Part shown: positions 1 through 11,261 of the stretch, in pieces
Numbering within the stretch: position 1 is the first letter of the stretch
Layout: each line of letters begins with the position of its first letter
Assembly (NCBI GenBank): GCA_947172415.1
Contig: OX359201.1
Location: forward strand, 2,852,001 to 2,916,000
DNA: 64,000 nt
Direction of reading: 5' to 3'
From: Chondrosia reniformis
Taxonomy: Eukaryota; Porifera; Demospongiae; Chondrillida; Chondrillidae
Notes under the pieces: model-generated
What the model was told of the DNA's origin: nothing
Databases searched by the model: none
What the model saw: the letters and a program-made list of their open reading frames with translations, nothing else
Program-made: the position numbers and the translations under genes

Positions 1-772
1 TGTATGCACTAGTTTTATGTACTACTTGTATGTACTATTTGTATGTACTAGGTGTAAGTAATATTTATAGGTACCTGTTGTATGTGTATGAACTAGTTAT
101 ATGTAGTAGTTCAATACTAGTTATAGGTACTATTTGTAAGTTCAAGTACTAGTAAAACTAGGTACTAAGTAGGTATTAGTTGTATCTACTAGTTGTATCT
201 GCTATTACCAGTAATATTTAATAGTTACATTTACTAGTTGTATCTGCTAGTACAAGTAATATTTTATAGTTATATTTACTAGTTGTATTTACTAATTGTT
301 TTTACTGGTTTTAAGTACCAGTTATATGTACTATTTGTAGAACTAGTTGTATATACTAGTTGTATGAAATAATTATACGTCACAGTTGGAGTTCTAGTTT
401 AATGTACTAGTTGTATGGACTATTTATAGGTACTAGTTATATGTGGATGTTATAGTCATAGGTCCTAGTTGTATGTGCTAGTGGTATGAACTAGTGGTAT
501 GTACTAGTTATATGTTCTAGTTCCTTGCACTAGTTTCTAGTTGTATGTAGTAGTTGTATGTATAACTAATATGAACTAGTTGTGTGTACTAGTTGTAGGA
601 ACTATGGTATGTACTATTTATATGTACTAGCTATATTAGCTAGCTGTACTAGTTATACGTAGTAGTTATATGTACTAGTGGTTTGTACTAGCTATGTACT
701 AGTTTTATGTACTAGTTGTATATACTAATTGTATATACTAGTTGTATTTACTAGTTTTATGTACTGGTTGTG
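1..772 (+). repeat. 13-bp satellite, block 1
   Basis: Degenerate tandem array of a unit close to ACTAGTTGTATGT, read on the + strand. The unit contains the palindrome ACTAGT, and adjacent units create TGTACTAG junctions. Single-base variants and 1-3 base indels are common, so it reads as an old, diverged array. There is no plausible gene. It ends where the RLE-type LINE starts, near GTTGTGGGAATTGG. Confidence 0.95.
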
Positions 773-941
773 GGAATTGGAGGCTGTGGTTCCGAGCTGA
801 CAAGAGGATGGGTATTGTCCAGTTCAACCCCCCGACGGGGCAGGGTGCTTAGCCCTTCATGTGGCATCCTGTGGCTAAATCAGCCTCCCTGCCAGTATGG
901 GCTAATCGCCCGTCTGGCAGCTTCACTGGGTTACGTTACGT

Positions 942-1736
942 CATGACAATGAAAATTTTCAAAACAGGCTGTGGCCTAGGTGCACCAGTGGTGAAGAAAA
1001 CCCTGGGTCAACCAGAATAGGTGATTCCACTGGTGCCTCACAGGTAGATGTACCTGAATGTAATAACCCTTCTTCGGTCCCCATGACGGGCCAACCAGCC
1101 CTCTGGACCGAGGAAATTGATTGCTTTGAGCGATCTGAACCCAAAAGAGCTGGCTATCAAAAGCGTTTAGAGCGGGAATGGCTGAGCAAATACCCACATT
1201 TGCCTCAGACCGGTCGAACCCTTGCCTTCCAAGCCAAAAGGAGCTTGGTAGGAGACGGAGTACTGCAAGTAACGGGTAGCCGAGATTTAGATTTGGTTAA
1301 TGATGCACCGCAAGGTGCCTCTAGAAGGAGAAGGATCCAAGGGGTGATCTGGAACCTTCAGAGGGATAATATCCTCATGGAGCTCTGCCGAGAAAGTAAG
1401 CCCATGGAAAAGGGGTATGCCGAGCGGTTGTACCAGGCTTGGAATGCTAAAATGCCAGACCATAAAACCACAAAGGTAGCGCTAACTACGAGAATTAGTA
1501 GAATCCGAAGAGGTCAAGGTCTCTCGAGACTAAACCTTGTGGAACCTGACTCTTGTGGTTTAGCCACCCTAACTGAGACTGTGGAGGAAGGTGTGGGAGC
1601 CTAGGGGCAGGGGGAGCTTCACCAAGTTCAGGCTGTGACTGAACAAAATGGTGAGCTGCCTGCAGCACCTATTGAAACTCCTACAAATGATCATCCTAGT
1701 CCCAGGACAAGTGGCAATGATCAACTGATGCAATTT
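942..1736 (+). pseudogene. RLE-LINE ORF, N-terminal region
   Basis: Frame 3 is open from about 942, has a TAG at 1602-1604, and reads on in the same frame to a second TAG at 1737. An ATG is available at 1083, but the open frame begins further upstream and I cannot fix the true start. The translated region is basic, with a WTEEI and a WNLQRDN motif resembling a Myb-like or helix-rich nucleic-acid-binding N-terminus; I do not see C2H2 zinc fingers. By position it would be the DNA-target-binding part of an R2-like protein; that is inference. The path continues in frame 2 from about 1740, so a frameshift lies near 1736. Confidence 0.6.
982..1036. repeat. Short inverted repeat near the 5' end of the RLE-LINE
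   Basis: GCACCAGTGG (982-991) faces CCACTGGTGC (1027-1036) with a 35-bp loop, a perfect 10-bp stem. It lies inside the open N-terminal frame. It may be chance or an RNA structure; function is not known. Confidence 0.45.
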
Positions 1737-1741
1737 TAGGC

Positions 1742-2545
1742 AAAGCAAAAGATGCCTGTCTCCGAAAGAAACCTGGAGATTTCTCTGATAGAAAACCCTG
1801 GGGGACAGTGCGGTTCAACCATGTTGATACGGCACTGCTTCAGGAGGCCAATGATTGGGTGGAGAAAGAGTGGCAGGAAGGCCCTAGGTCGGCCTGGCAC
1901 CTGAACTGCCTAGTCTACTCTGTTGCTGTGGCTGTGAGGGGAAAAACAACCTACGAATCACAGCCATGCAACCAGGGAAGGAAATCGGATAATCAGAAGG
2001 GAAGTAAGAGACAAGAAGGTCACATAAGTGACAGGAAGGCCAAAGGCCTTAGGTTTAGAAGACTGCTTGCCTGGTTGGATGTGGAAATAGCGCGTCAACA
2101 GAATAATAATCCTATGACCAAACGCCAGAAAGTACTCCGAAGAAAGCTTAGGAGGGAGTTCCACTCATTAAACCTGAATGTGCTGATCAGAGCTCGGGAA
2201 CAGACACTGGGGAAACTCAGGGTCTGGACTCTACAAGAGCGAAGATCGGCTGAACGCAGGAAATTCCAGGAACAAAACCACCTTTGGAATACCCAAAGGA
2301 AGTTCCAGATGAATGGCAATGTTCCAACCTCCAATGAAGCTCCCTCAATTGACGTAGTAAGAGACTTTTGGACAAAGATTGTAGGTACTGTTGGTAAGGT
2401 CAACAAAGATGACCCAGGGGTGAAAGAATGGCTAAAGGAAACCAAAACGAGGGTGGGTAGAACCTCCTCTGAAGGTCCCGATAGCATTGATGAGACCAAA
2501 CTGAGGAAAGCCTTGAAAAAAGGCAAAAAGCTGGTCAGCCCCTGG
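1742..2545 (+). pseudogene. RLE-LINE ORF, linker and pre-RT region
   Basis: Frame 2 is open from 1742 with no internal stop. It is rich in Lys, Arg and Gln, probably coiled or helical, and contains no enzyme motif I recognise. It ends in a KKLVSPWAG stretch that runs off the true path. At about 2545 the sense switches to frame 3, where SPGPDGIHNFWWKAL follows. That is the conserved block 0 before the RT fingers in R2/NeSL-type elements. The frameshift therefore sits in the CCCTGGGCCGG run near 2540-2550. Confidence 0.65.
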
Positions 2546-4123
2546 GCCGGATGGCATCCACAATTTTTGGTGGAAAGCACTCCCCTCTGCACAGTCTGCC
2601 TTGGCAGATGTACTACGGAGGGTGGTGAGCGGAGATCTGTCAGTCCCAGACTGGCTTACAAGGGGTCGCACTCTACTCATCCCCAAAAAGGGTGACCCGA
2701 AAAGTGCGGCCAACTACCGACCTATTGCATGTCTGAACACAATGTACAAGGCTGTCACAGCATACATTGCATCAGAATTACTCACTTACACCTACACTGA
2801 TGATCTTTTACCAAAGGCTGAAAGAGCCATGAGAAAAGTGAGGTGGGGCTGTGTGGACTGTCTACTGCTGGATCAATCAATCGGTCTAGATGCCAAAATT
2901 ATGGGCAAGCCACTTAGTGTGGCATGGATCGATTATGAGAAGGCATATGACAGAGTCCCTCACAAGTGGGTGATGAAGGTGCTAAAAACCATCAAGTGCC
3001 CAGGTTGGATCCGGAGGTCTATAGAGCTCTTCTCCAAACACTGGGCTACTGTGCTTGAGTTGAGGACAGCGGGAAAGGTGGTTAGGAGCACCCCTGTTAA
3101 ATATAACAGGGACTCTTCCAAGGAGACTCCTTATCGCCACTCCTCTTTTGTCTGGCCATAGCTCCCATATCCCAAGTTCTTAACAGAACCAAGGGATATA
3201 CCCTCTGGCATAATGGGGAAAGGAACACCATGTCACACTTGCTGTACATGGATGACCTTAAGATATATGCTGGAGGGCCTGATAAACTCAGGGAAGCCAT
3301 GGAATCTGTGGAGAAAACCTCAAATGCCATTGGCATGAGGTTTGGAGTGAGAAAGTGTGGAACAGCTCACATGCAAAAGGGGAAAGTTCTGGCTGGCCCA
3401 GACAACCCTGAACGCAGTGAAGAATCCATAAGGAGCCTTGAAAAAGGTACTACCTATAAGTACCTAGGGCTAGAACAACTGTTTGAGGTAGATGACAGCA
3501 AGGTCAAAGCTTGCTTGATCAATGAATTGAGGAGGAGACTCCACAGAGTGTGGGGCTCTCACCTCAATGGTAAGAATGCTGCAGAAGCCTCTAACATGTT
3601 GTGTGCCTCTCTATTGAGATACTCTTACCCAGTTTTGAAGTGGACTCAAAGTGAGCTTCCAAAACTGGACCGAATGGTGAGAAAGATCATGAGAAAGTAC
3701 CAGTGTCATCACTATAACTCTGCCATTGAAAGAGTGAATTTGCCTCGCTCTCAAGGTGGTAGAGGGCTCTGTAGTTTTCCTTTGGATCACGACAGGGCTG
3801 TTGTGAATCTGGCAAGATACCTCCATACTGCCAATCATCCACTCACAGCTGTTGTGGTTAAACACCAAAAGTGGCTGGATTGCTCAAAGCAGAGGAGGAC
3901 TGCCTTAAAAGAAGCCAGATTGATACTGAGAAGCCACGGAATAGAACTAGAACCGGAAATGTGGCTGAAGACAGATCCCTCACAAAATAGTTTAAGAGAA
4001 TGGAGGAGAGTGGCACGTGAGCTCCGGGAGGCTCAGACTGAAAGGTTAAAAAGTAACCTAGCCGAAAAGTCTCACCAGGGCTCATACCACAGACAATTCA
4101 CAAATAGGGAGTCTTATGTGTGA
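2546..4123 (+). pseudogene. RLE-LINE reverse transcriptase domain
   Basis: The domain reads through frame 3 (2546 to about 3105) and then frame 2 (about 3106-4120). Visible blocks in order: PGPDGIHNFWWK; TLLIPKKGDPKSAANYRPI; the first catalytic Asp in AWIDYEKAYDRVPH; GLFQGDSLSPLLFCLA; and LLYMDDLKIYAG with the catalytic DD pair. These are the standard fingers-palm blocks of a non-LTR RT that primes on nicked target DNA. The frameshift near 3105 falls between the first palm block and GLFQGDS. The ORF is closed by TGA at 4121-4123. The context before and after (SYV*LSEGRLRPQTEALILAAQD) suggests this was a Trp codon (TGG to TGA). The thumb region follows the YMDD block. Confidence 0.85.
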
Positions 4124-4843
4124 CTTTCTGAGGGGAGACTCAGACCTCAAACTGAGGCTCTGATTCTCGCAGCCCAAGATGATGTGCTGCACACTAGGTG
4201 GTACCAAAATAGGATTCTGAAGAATTCTAGCCTCCTAATGTGCAGAGAATGTGGCAAGGCTATGGAAACGGTCAAACACATACTAAACATGTGTGAGCCC
4301 AAGGGAGTTTCTCTCTACAAAGAGAGACATGACCGGGCAATACTGATAGTATTGTGGAGACTGTTGAAAGAATATGGATTCAAGCAGGAAGAGCCCTGGT
4401 ACAAACTAGAAGCAAAACCGGTCTATGAGAATAGGGCTGTCAAAATCTTGTGGGATCCTAGTATCCCTACAGATGATGAAATGACAGAAAGAAGGCCAGA
4501 CTTAGTGGTTGAGGATCGGCTATGTAAGTCCATCTTCATTTTTGAGATGTCAGTTCCTACTGGCAGTAATATTAATGGAAGATGGCAAGAGAAGTTCCAA
4601 AAGTACCAGAAGCTGGCGGCTGATATGAGGAAACAATTTAGGGGCTACCAAATTAAGGTAGTCCCGATGATAATTGGTGCTTTGGGGACAGTGGACACGC
4701 TCCTGGAAGACCTAAGTGGAATTCCAAAGCTGTCAAAAAGTGTAGTAGAAGTGATGAGAGCGATGCAGAGAACTGTTCTCTGCTCGGCTGTAAGGATATT
4801 GAGGCGACATCTATCTGTTGAGGGATTGGGGCCTGGACGATAA
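4124..4843 (+). pseudogene. RLE-LINE zinc knuckle and restriction-like endonuclease
   Basis: It continues in frame 2 after the TGA at 4121. It has a CCHC-type knuckle (MCRECGKAMETVKHILNMC), then a region containing RRPDLVVEDR and, later, FIFEMSVPTGSNIN and EKFQKYQKL. RPD followed by E and K spaced as in PD-(D/E)XK nucleases is the signature of the restriction-like endonuclease that nicks target DNA for target-primed reverse transcription. The real stop is TAA at 4841. Putative catalytic residues look present, so inactivity comes from the upstream frame breaks. Confidence 0.8.
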
Positions 4844-5050
4844 GTAGTCCTGTCCCAGTCCTTGCCTGTCGATCTCTGGAAAGTAGTGGTGGATTTGTGT
4901 ATGGAGGTACTCCCTCCTATTATGACGGTCAACTTTGGCCCGACGTGCACCTGTCTGCTGCTGCCGGAAGGAGGCAAAGCCGAGGCTTCTGGCTAAAAAC
5001 CCAAAGAAAGGAAAACATAACTGACTGAGGGTTGTCCAAGCTGAATACTC

Positions 5051-5074
5051 CTTGCCTTAGTAAACTAAGGCAAG
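5051..5074 (+). other. 3'-UTR hairpin of the RLE-LINE
   Basis: CTTGCCTTAG, loop TAAA, CTAAGGCAAG: a perfect 10-bp stem with a 4-base loop, about 40 bp before the 3' boundary. R2-type proteins recognise structured 3'-UTR RNA to start reverse transcription, so this hairpin is a candidate recognition element. The structure is seen; the role is inferred. Confidence 0.6.
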
Positions 5075-5173
5075 AAGTAACAAGGTTCTCCATTAAGGCT
5101 TTTGTTTCTAAAGTAGGTACTATTTGTATGTACTAGTTATAAGTGTATGTTCCTGTTATATTTACTAGTTGTA

Positions 5174-6139
5174 TGTACTAGTTGTATGAACTAGCTGTAT
5201 GTACTGGTTGTAAGAACTAGTTGTATGTACTAGTAGTAGGTACTATTTGTATGTACTAGTTATAAGTGTAGGTTCTTGTTATATGTATTAGTTGTATGTA
5301 CTAGTTGTATGAACTAGCTGAATGTACTAGTTGTATGTACTAGTTGTATGTACTAATTTTATGGACTAAATATATGTACTAGTTATGTACTAATTCCATG
5401 TACTAATTGTATGAACTAGTTGTATGTGGAATTTGTGTGTACTAGTTGTATGTACTACTTGTATGACCTAGTTGTATGGTTTAGTTTTATATACTAGCTG
5501 TATGTACTAGTTGTATGAACTAATTGTATGAACTAGCTGAATATACTAGTCGTACGTACTAGTTGTATGTACTAGTCATATGTACTAGTTACGTACTAGC
5601 TGAATGAAGTACTTGTATGAACTAGTTGCATGAACTAGATGTATGCACTAGTTGCCTGTACTAGTTGTATGAACTAGCTGTATGTACTGGTTGTATGAAC
5701 TAGTTGTATGTACTAGTAGTAGGTACTATTTGTATGTACTAGTTATAAGTGTAGGTTCTTGTTATATGTATTAGTTGTATGTACTAGTTGTATGAACTAG
5801 CTGAATGTACTAGTTGTATGTACTAGTTGTATGTACTAATTTTATGGACTAAATATATGTACTAGTTATGTACTAATTCCATGTACTAATTGTGTGAACT
5901 AGTTGTATGTGGAATTTGTGTGTACTAGTTGTATGTACTACTTGTATGAACTAGTTGTATGTTTTAGTTTTATATACTAGCTGTATGTACTAGTTGTATG
6001 AGCTAATTGTATGAACTAGCTGAATATACTAGTCGTACGTACTAGTTGTATGTACTAGTCATATGTACTAGTTACGTACTAGCTGAATGAAGTACTTGTA
6101 TGAACTAGTTGCATGAACTAGATGTATGCACTAGTTGCC
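5174..6139 (+). repeat. 483-bp higher-order tandem repeat, two copies
   Basis: Copy A is 5174-5656 and copy B is 5657-6139. The marker TAGTAGTAGG falls at 5231 and 5714, and GTCGTACGTA at 5549 and 6032, each 483 bp apart. The copies differ at only scattered bases, while the 13-mers inside each copy differ widely, so the 483-bp unit is a younger amplification. Confidence 0.85.
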
Positions 6140-6788
6140 TGTACTAGTTGTATGAACTAGTAGTATGAACTATTTCTATGTACTAGTTGTATGGACAACT
6201 GGTATGTACTAGTTTTATGTACTAGTTGTATGAACTGGCTGAAAGTACTAGTATTATGTATTAGTTGTATGTACTAGATGTATTTATCAATTCTATGTGC
6301 TAGTTGTATGTGTATGTTCTTGTTATATTTACTAGTTGTATGTACTAGTTGTATGAACTAGCTGTATGTACGGGTTGTATGAACTAGTTGTATATACTAG
6401 TAGTAGGTACTATTTGTATGTACTAGTTATAAGTGTATGTTCCTGTTATATTTACTAGTTGTATGTACTAGTTGTATGAACTAGCTGTATGTACTGGTTG
6501 TATGAACTAGTTGTATGTACTAGTAGTAGGTACTATTTGTATGTACTAGTTATAAGTGTAGGTTCTTGTTATATGTATTAGTTGTATGTACTAGTTGTAT
6601 GAACTAGCTGAAGGTACTAGTTGTATGTACTAGTTGTATGTACTAGTTTTATGTACTAATTTTATGGACTAAATATATGTACTAGTTATGTACTAATTCC
6701 ATGTACTAATTGTATATAGAATTTGTGTGTACTAGTTGTATGTACTACTTGTATGAACTAGTTGTATGTTTTAGTTTTATATACTATA

Positions 6789-7445
6789 GCTGTATGTACT
6801 AGTTGTATGAACTAATTGTATGAACTAGCTGAATATACTAGTCGTACGTACTAGTTGTATGTACTAGTCATATGTACTAGTTACGTACTAGCTGAATGAA
6901 GTACTTGTATGAACTAGTTGCATGAACTAGATGTATGCACTAGTTGCCTGTACTAGTTGTATGAACTAGTAGTATGAACTATTTCTATGTACTAGTTGTA
7001 TTGACAACTTGTATGTACTAGTTGTATGAACTAATTGTATGAACTAGCTGAATATACTAGTCGTACGTACTAGTTGTATGTACTAGTCATATGTACTAGT
7101 TACGTACTAGCTGAATGAAGTACTTGTATGAACTAGTTGCATGAACTAGATGTATGCACTAGTTGCCTGTACTAGTTGTATGAACTAGTAGTATGGACTA
7201 TTTCTATGTACTAGTTGTATTGACAACTTGTATGTACTAGTTGTATGAACTAATTGTATGAACTAGCTGAATATACTAGTCGTACGTACTAGTTGTATGT
7301 ACTAATCATATGTACTAGTTACGTACTAGCTGAATGAAGTACTTGTATGAACTAGTTGCATGAACTAGATGTATGCACTAGTTGCCTGTACTAGTTGTAT
7401 GAACTAGTAGTATGAACTATTTCTATGTACTAGTTGTATTGACAA
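6789..7445 (+). repeat. 219-bp higher-order tandem repeat, three copies
   Basis: The marker GTCGTACGTA occurs at 6841, 7060 and 7279, exactly 219 bp apart twice. Copies are about 6789-7007, 7008-7226 and 7227-7445, nearly identical (for example GAACTATT against GGACTATT at the end of copies 1 and 2). The unit is a subset of the 483-bp unit, so it arose by a second, nested amplification. Confidence 0.85.
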
Positions 7446-8565
7446 ATTGTATGTACTAGTTTTATGGATTAGTTGTATGAACTAGCTGTATGTAGTAGTT
7501 GTATGTACTAGTCAAAGGTACTATTTCGATGTACTGGTTATAAGTGTATGTTCTTGTTATATGTACTAGTTTTATATACTAGTTGTATGAACTAGCTGAA
7601 TGTACTAGTTGTATGTACTAGTTGTAAGTACTAGTTTTATGGACTAGGAATTATGTACTATTTATGTACTAATTCCATGTACTAATTGTATGAACTAGTT
7701 GTATGGCCTAGTTGTATGTACTAGTATTATGTATTAGTTGTATGTACTAGATGTATTTATCAATTCTATGTGCTAGTTGTATGTGTATGTTCCTGTTATA
7801 TTTACTAGTTGTATGTACTAGTTGTATGAACTAGCTGTATGTACCGGTTGTATGAACTAGTTGTATTTACTAGTAGTAGGTACTATTTGTATGTACTAGT
7901 TATAAGTGTATGTTCCTGTTATATTTACTAGTTGTATTTACTAGTTGTATGAACTAGCTGTATGTACTGGTTGTATGAACTAGTTGTATGTACTAGTAGT
8001 AGGTACTATTTTTAAGTACTAGTTATAAGTGTAGGTTCTTGTTATATGTATTAGTTGTATGTACTAGTTGTATGAACTAGCTGAATGTACTAGTTGTATG
8101 TACTAGTTGTATGTACTAGTTTTATGTACTACATATATGTACAAGTTATGTACTAATTCTTTGTAATAGTTGTATGAACAAGTTGTTATATGTTCTAGTT
8201 CTATGTACTATTTTTATGTACAAATAGTATTAACTAGTTGTATGTCCTATTTGTATTTACTGGTTGTAGGTACTAGTTGCATGTACTAGTTGTGTGTACT
8301 ACTTATATGTTCTAGTTACCGGTTTATGTTGTAGTAATTTGTACTAGTTGCATGAACTAGTTGTAAGTACTATTTCTATGTTCTAGATATATGTGTATGT
8401 CCTAATGATATGTACTACTTGTATGTACTAGTTGTATGTTCCAGTTGTACTTACTAGGTATATGTACTAGTTGTATCAACCACTTGTATGTACTTGTTGT
8501 ATGTACTAGTTGTATGTACTAGTTATGTGCTAGTTGTAGGTTCTATTTCTATGAATTAGTGGATA

Positions 8566-9376
8566 TTATTACAATGACGTCATCACTCATGAACGAACAG
8601 GTTCTCCCCAAGAATGGCGTACTCTAATCAGAGTATATATGTTGAACAAGCGACCTCTCGAAGACAGCCTTCAATTGTGGCTCATTGCCAGTGCGAAATC
8701 GCTGTGCATACGCAATAGGTTGTTGCCCGTTTATGCATGCTCTCACACGTGGTACAATGATTGTTTGATGATGGGATTTAAATCATAAACATTCGGGACT
8801 ATGTAATTTTATTTCAAGTGTGTGTGCATGTATAACCCTTTTCTGCTTATTTGTCACATTTTGCATGTTTGTAGACGTGTATATACGTATGTTCATTTAC
8901 ATATTTGTAATGGAATGGGTCTGTTCAGGCGTGGTTGCTAAGGTAAAAAATCGTTCCTTTTAAGGTATGTAAATAAAACCTTTTTGAATTTATTCTGTAG
9001 ATGGTGAAAGGAAGCTGATGATTCTGAATACAATTTGGTAAGTAAACTTAGTTTGTAAATCAGCCTTCAAGTAACAGTGGATTGCAGTAGAAAAGTAATA
9101 ACTCATGTCATAAGTTTTCAGAAGCCTTTCCAACTTTCCATTAACTGCTGGTGTGAAGAGCAGACTTCCCATGACAGAACTATGATATACATATTTATAT
9201 AGGCATAGGAACAACCTGCAAAATGTTCACCTCTATACAGGCTGAGATTGAATACAAGATTGAAGCTACATATAGGGCATAAGTCTAAACTTGTGTTAGA
9301 TACCTTCATGTTATAGTTATATGCTTGTTCTACCGAGTTACAATCTGTGCATACACTGTAGTACATAAGTGTAATA
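8566..9376. other. Non-satellite flank of the CACTA island, no gene seen
   Basis: AT-rich unique sequence starting at about ATTATTACAATGACGTCATC, with a TGACGTCA palindrome near 8571. I see no reading frame with recognisable motifs. It lies downstream of the minus-strand transposase and would be its 3' flank. I could not see an unambiguous CACTA-type terminal repeat. Confidence 0.5.
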
Positions 9377-11139
9377 TTATCTATAGACCTTGCTTGTGAT
9401 AGAATAAACAAAGAGGTATTGATCAACTGGATTCCTTCCAATATTTGGATTTAAAAAGCCATAACCTGGAGTGAACTTCCTTTCGAAGTGCAAAATTGGT
9501 ATAAATTATATCTTGCTTTTTAGCCTTGGTTTGTTCTTGTAAGCTAAAAGTCCTTTCCCATAACATTCACGATTTTTGTTACATATATACCATTCCACTT
9601 TAGCCATACAAATAGTTTCACCAGGTGTAGTGCCTTCCTGTTTTACCTTGTAAGGGTATTTTAGAATGCGCAAAATTTTACCTGCATTAACAGTAGAACT
9701 CTGTACATTAATGTCGGGATTTTCAGCTTGTTTTCATCAAACCATTTAGCTATAACAAAGCAATTTCGTGAAAATTTGTAGCTTGCCACAGTTGCAAAGA
9801 TTTCTCCTGAAATTCTAGCGTAGGCATATGATTCGCACAGGCATAATTTAGATTGTGGAATGTCAAGATATTTTATTGTCTTCTTTAATCAGCTATATAT
9901 GTTTTCAACCTCAACACTGGTAAGGGCAACCATGCCATTTGGTTTTGATAACACTATTATATCATTACTGGTGGACCAATTTAATTCTAAGAGGTCCTCT
10001 AAACAGTTTCCTCGGAATTGTAGAATGGTGTGAAATGAAGGTGGAATGCCTTTTTGGTCACATGATTCTAGTATCTTTTTAAGGAAGGGTATTTCATGTG
10101 ATATGTTAGTAGATATTTCAAATTTGTGAATGATGGAATATAGGTAGGTTTCCATGTTCATCTTCTCCATTATTTGTGTTTCTATTCCTTTCTGGTTAGA
10201 AGGTATAGAGCCTAACATGTCATTGTATCTTTCAAATGCAAATAGCCAGAAAGTGTGAGCTGGTCCAAAATCATGTAGACATTCAGCTAAATGGCAGTGT
10301 ACATGCATGTTGAGCCTAACTTTACAGTCTCCATAAATATCTTCAAATCATTTACAAAATGACAGTAATAAAGCATCTGCCTTTTGGATGTCAGTTTTAG
10401 TTAGCCAAGGCTCAGAAAGGATGCGACAAGCTAACACAAATAGTTCCCAACATCTGTAGTGAGTCAGGGGCAGCTGATCACGCAAGCAGTATAAGGAATA
10501 GGTATTTACCCAATTTTTCCATTGATCAGATATAAATTCTGCAAAGGAAGAAGAAATCTTCTTTGGGATACGTCCAATGCTCACAGGTGTCTTAATAGAT
10601 TCAGCCCTCCCCTGAATTATGGCTAACGACCGTTCATTTAGGTATTCTAATCGTATCCATATGTCCTTCATTATAGCTTTTGCAGTACCTTGAAAAAGAT
10701 TATGCATGGGATCTATGACACAGCTTCTAATAGGGTTAAAATATGGCAATTGGATAAGGGATGTATACTTATTGCCATACAGAGTCTCAAGTTTTGCCCG
10801 GGTTGTTTTATTTTTAGCCTTTTTTATCTGCTCTGATATTCTGCAATGTATCTGAATATCCCTTTTAGAACAAGATTCTCGATTAAAGTCGCCATAATTC
10901 TTTTTCCCTATCTGACCTGGGAAAGTCTTGGCGCATTTTGAGCACCCTAAATTAGCAGAATGACCTTGAATCCACAGGTTTTTCTTGCAGCTGGTATGTC
11001 ACAAGCCACGCATAGTAAAATGCCTCTAATGGTAATTGGAAATTTTGGGGAAAAAGATGTCTTTAGCTTAAAACCTTTCCAAAGTGTTTGAAGTTCATCT
11101 ACTAATGGTTTTATATACTTCCCTAAATAATCTATCAGT
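9377..11139 (-). pseudogene. CACTA/EnSpm-type transposase, decayed
   Basis: Reading on the minus strand from about 11139 gives KYIKPLVDELQTLWKGF, then ILLCVACDIPAARK, a CSKC pair with GQIGKKNYGDF, then VIDPMHNLFQGTAK, FISDQWKNW, LLSFCK, NMHVHCHLAECLHDFGP and AFERYNDMLGS, and a C-terminal part with YARISGEIF, MAKVEWY and FERKFTPGYG. This succession, especially DPMHNLxxGTAK and the HCHLxECxxDFGPxxxFWxFxFERYN block, is the animal CACTA (EnSpm/Tnp2-like) transposase. Breaks: a frameshift near 10970, in-frame TGA at 10348-10350 and at 9889-9891, a frameshift near 9680, and a stop near 9520. Both TGA codons sit inside otherwise continuous homology. The N-terminus is lost upstream of about 11139, where tandem repeats begin. 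Confidence 0.8.
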
Positions 11140-11156
11140 AGTCAGTAAGGCTGCAA

Positions 11157-11250
11157 ACATTGACATCATGCCAGAAATACTGTAAATATTGACATCATGT
11201 ATGACAGAAATGCTGTAAACATTGACATCACCCAGAAGATTTGTGCTAAG
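11157..11250. repeat. Short tandem repeat with ATTGACATCA core
   Basis: Three copies of an ACATTGACATCATG-like core, separated by GCCAGAAATACTGTA-like spacers, about 31-38 bp apart. It abuts the decayed end of the transposase. Confidence 0.65.
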
Positions 11251-11261
11251 TCTGAAAGTCT

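Larger units (their letters stand above)
773..5112 (+). mobile_element. RLE-type non-LTR retrotransposon (R2/NeSL/R4-like), near full length
   Basis: This is a 4.3-kb insertion in the satellite. One long coding path runs through it: an N-terminal region, a reverse transcriptase with an FQGDSLSPLLF block and a YMDD centre, a CX2C...HX4C knuckle, and a PD-(D/E)XK-like endonuclease after it. That order (endonuclease C-terminal to RT) is the layout of the R2/NeSL/R4/CRE group. There are no LTRs and no 5' apurinic-type endonuclease. A non-coding leader lies at about 773-941. The 3' UTR is short (4844-5112), carries a strong hairpin and has no obvious poly(A). The coding path is broken by three frameshifts and two in-frame stops, so the copy is dead. 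Confidence 0.85.
5113..8565 (+). repeat. 13-bp satellite, block 2, with higher-order repeats
   Basis: Same unit and orientation as block 1. It contains the clearest local higher-order structure: two 483-bp units and three 219-bp units (listed separately), plus pairs of TAGTAGTAGG markers 123 bp apart (6398/6521 and 7871/7994). These point to recent unequal exchange or slippage on a diverged 13-mer background. Confidence 0.95.

Noticed and set aside
773-960. HDV-like ribozyme at the 5' end of the RLE-LINE, as known for R2
   Set aside because: A CCCC/GGGG hairpin is visible near 830, but I could not build the full double-pseudoknot fold by eye.
5113-8565. Regular direct repeats as a possible CRISPR array
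   Set aside because: There are no constant repeats separated by unique spacers. The units are contiguous diverged 13-mers in a eukaryotic setting.
8990-9441. Two minus-strand frames of 74 and 107 codons
   Set aside because: They overlap the transposase tail in another frame or lie in AT-rich flank, and show no family motifs.
9889-10350. TGA read as an amino acid (recoding) in the transposase
   Set aside because: Frameshifts and other stops in the same gene and in other elements make plain decay the simpler reading.
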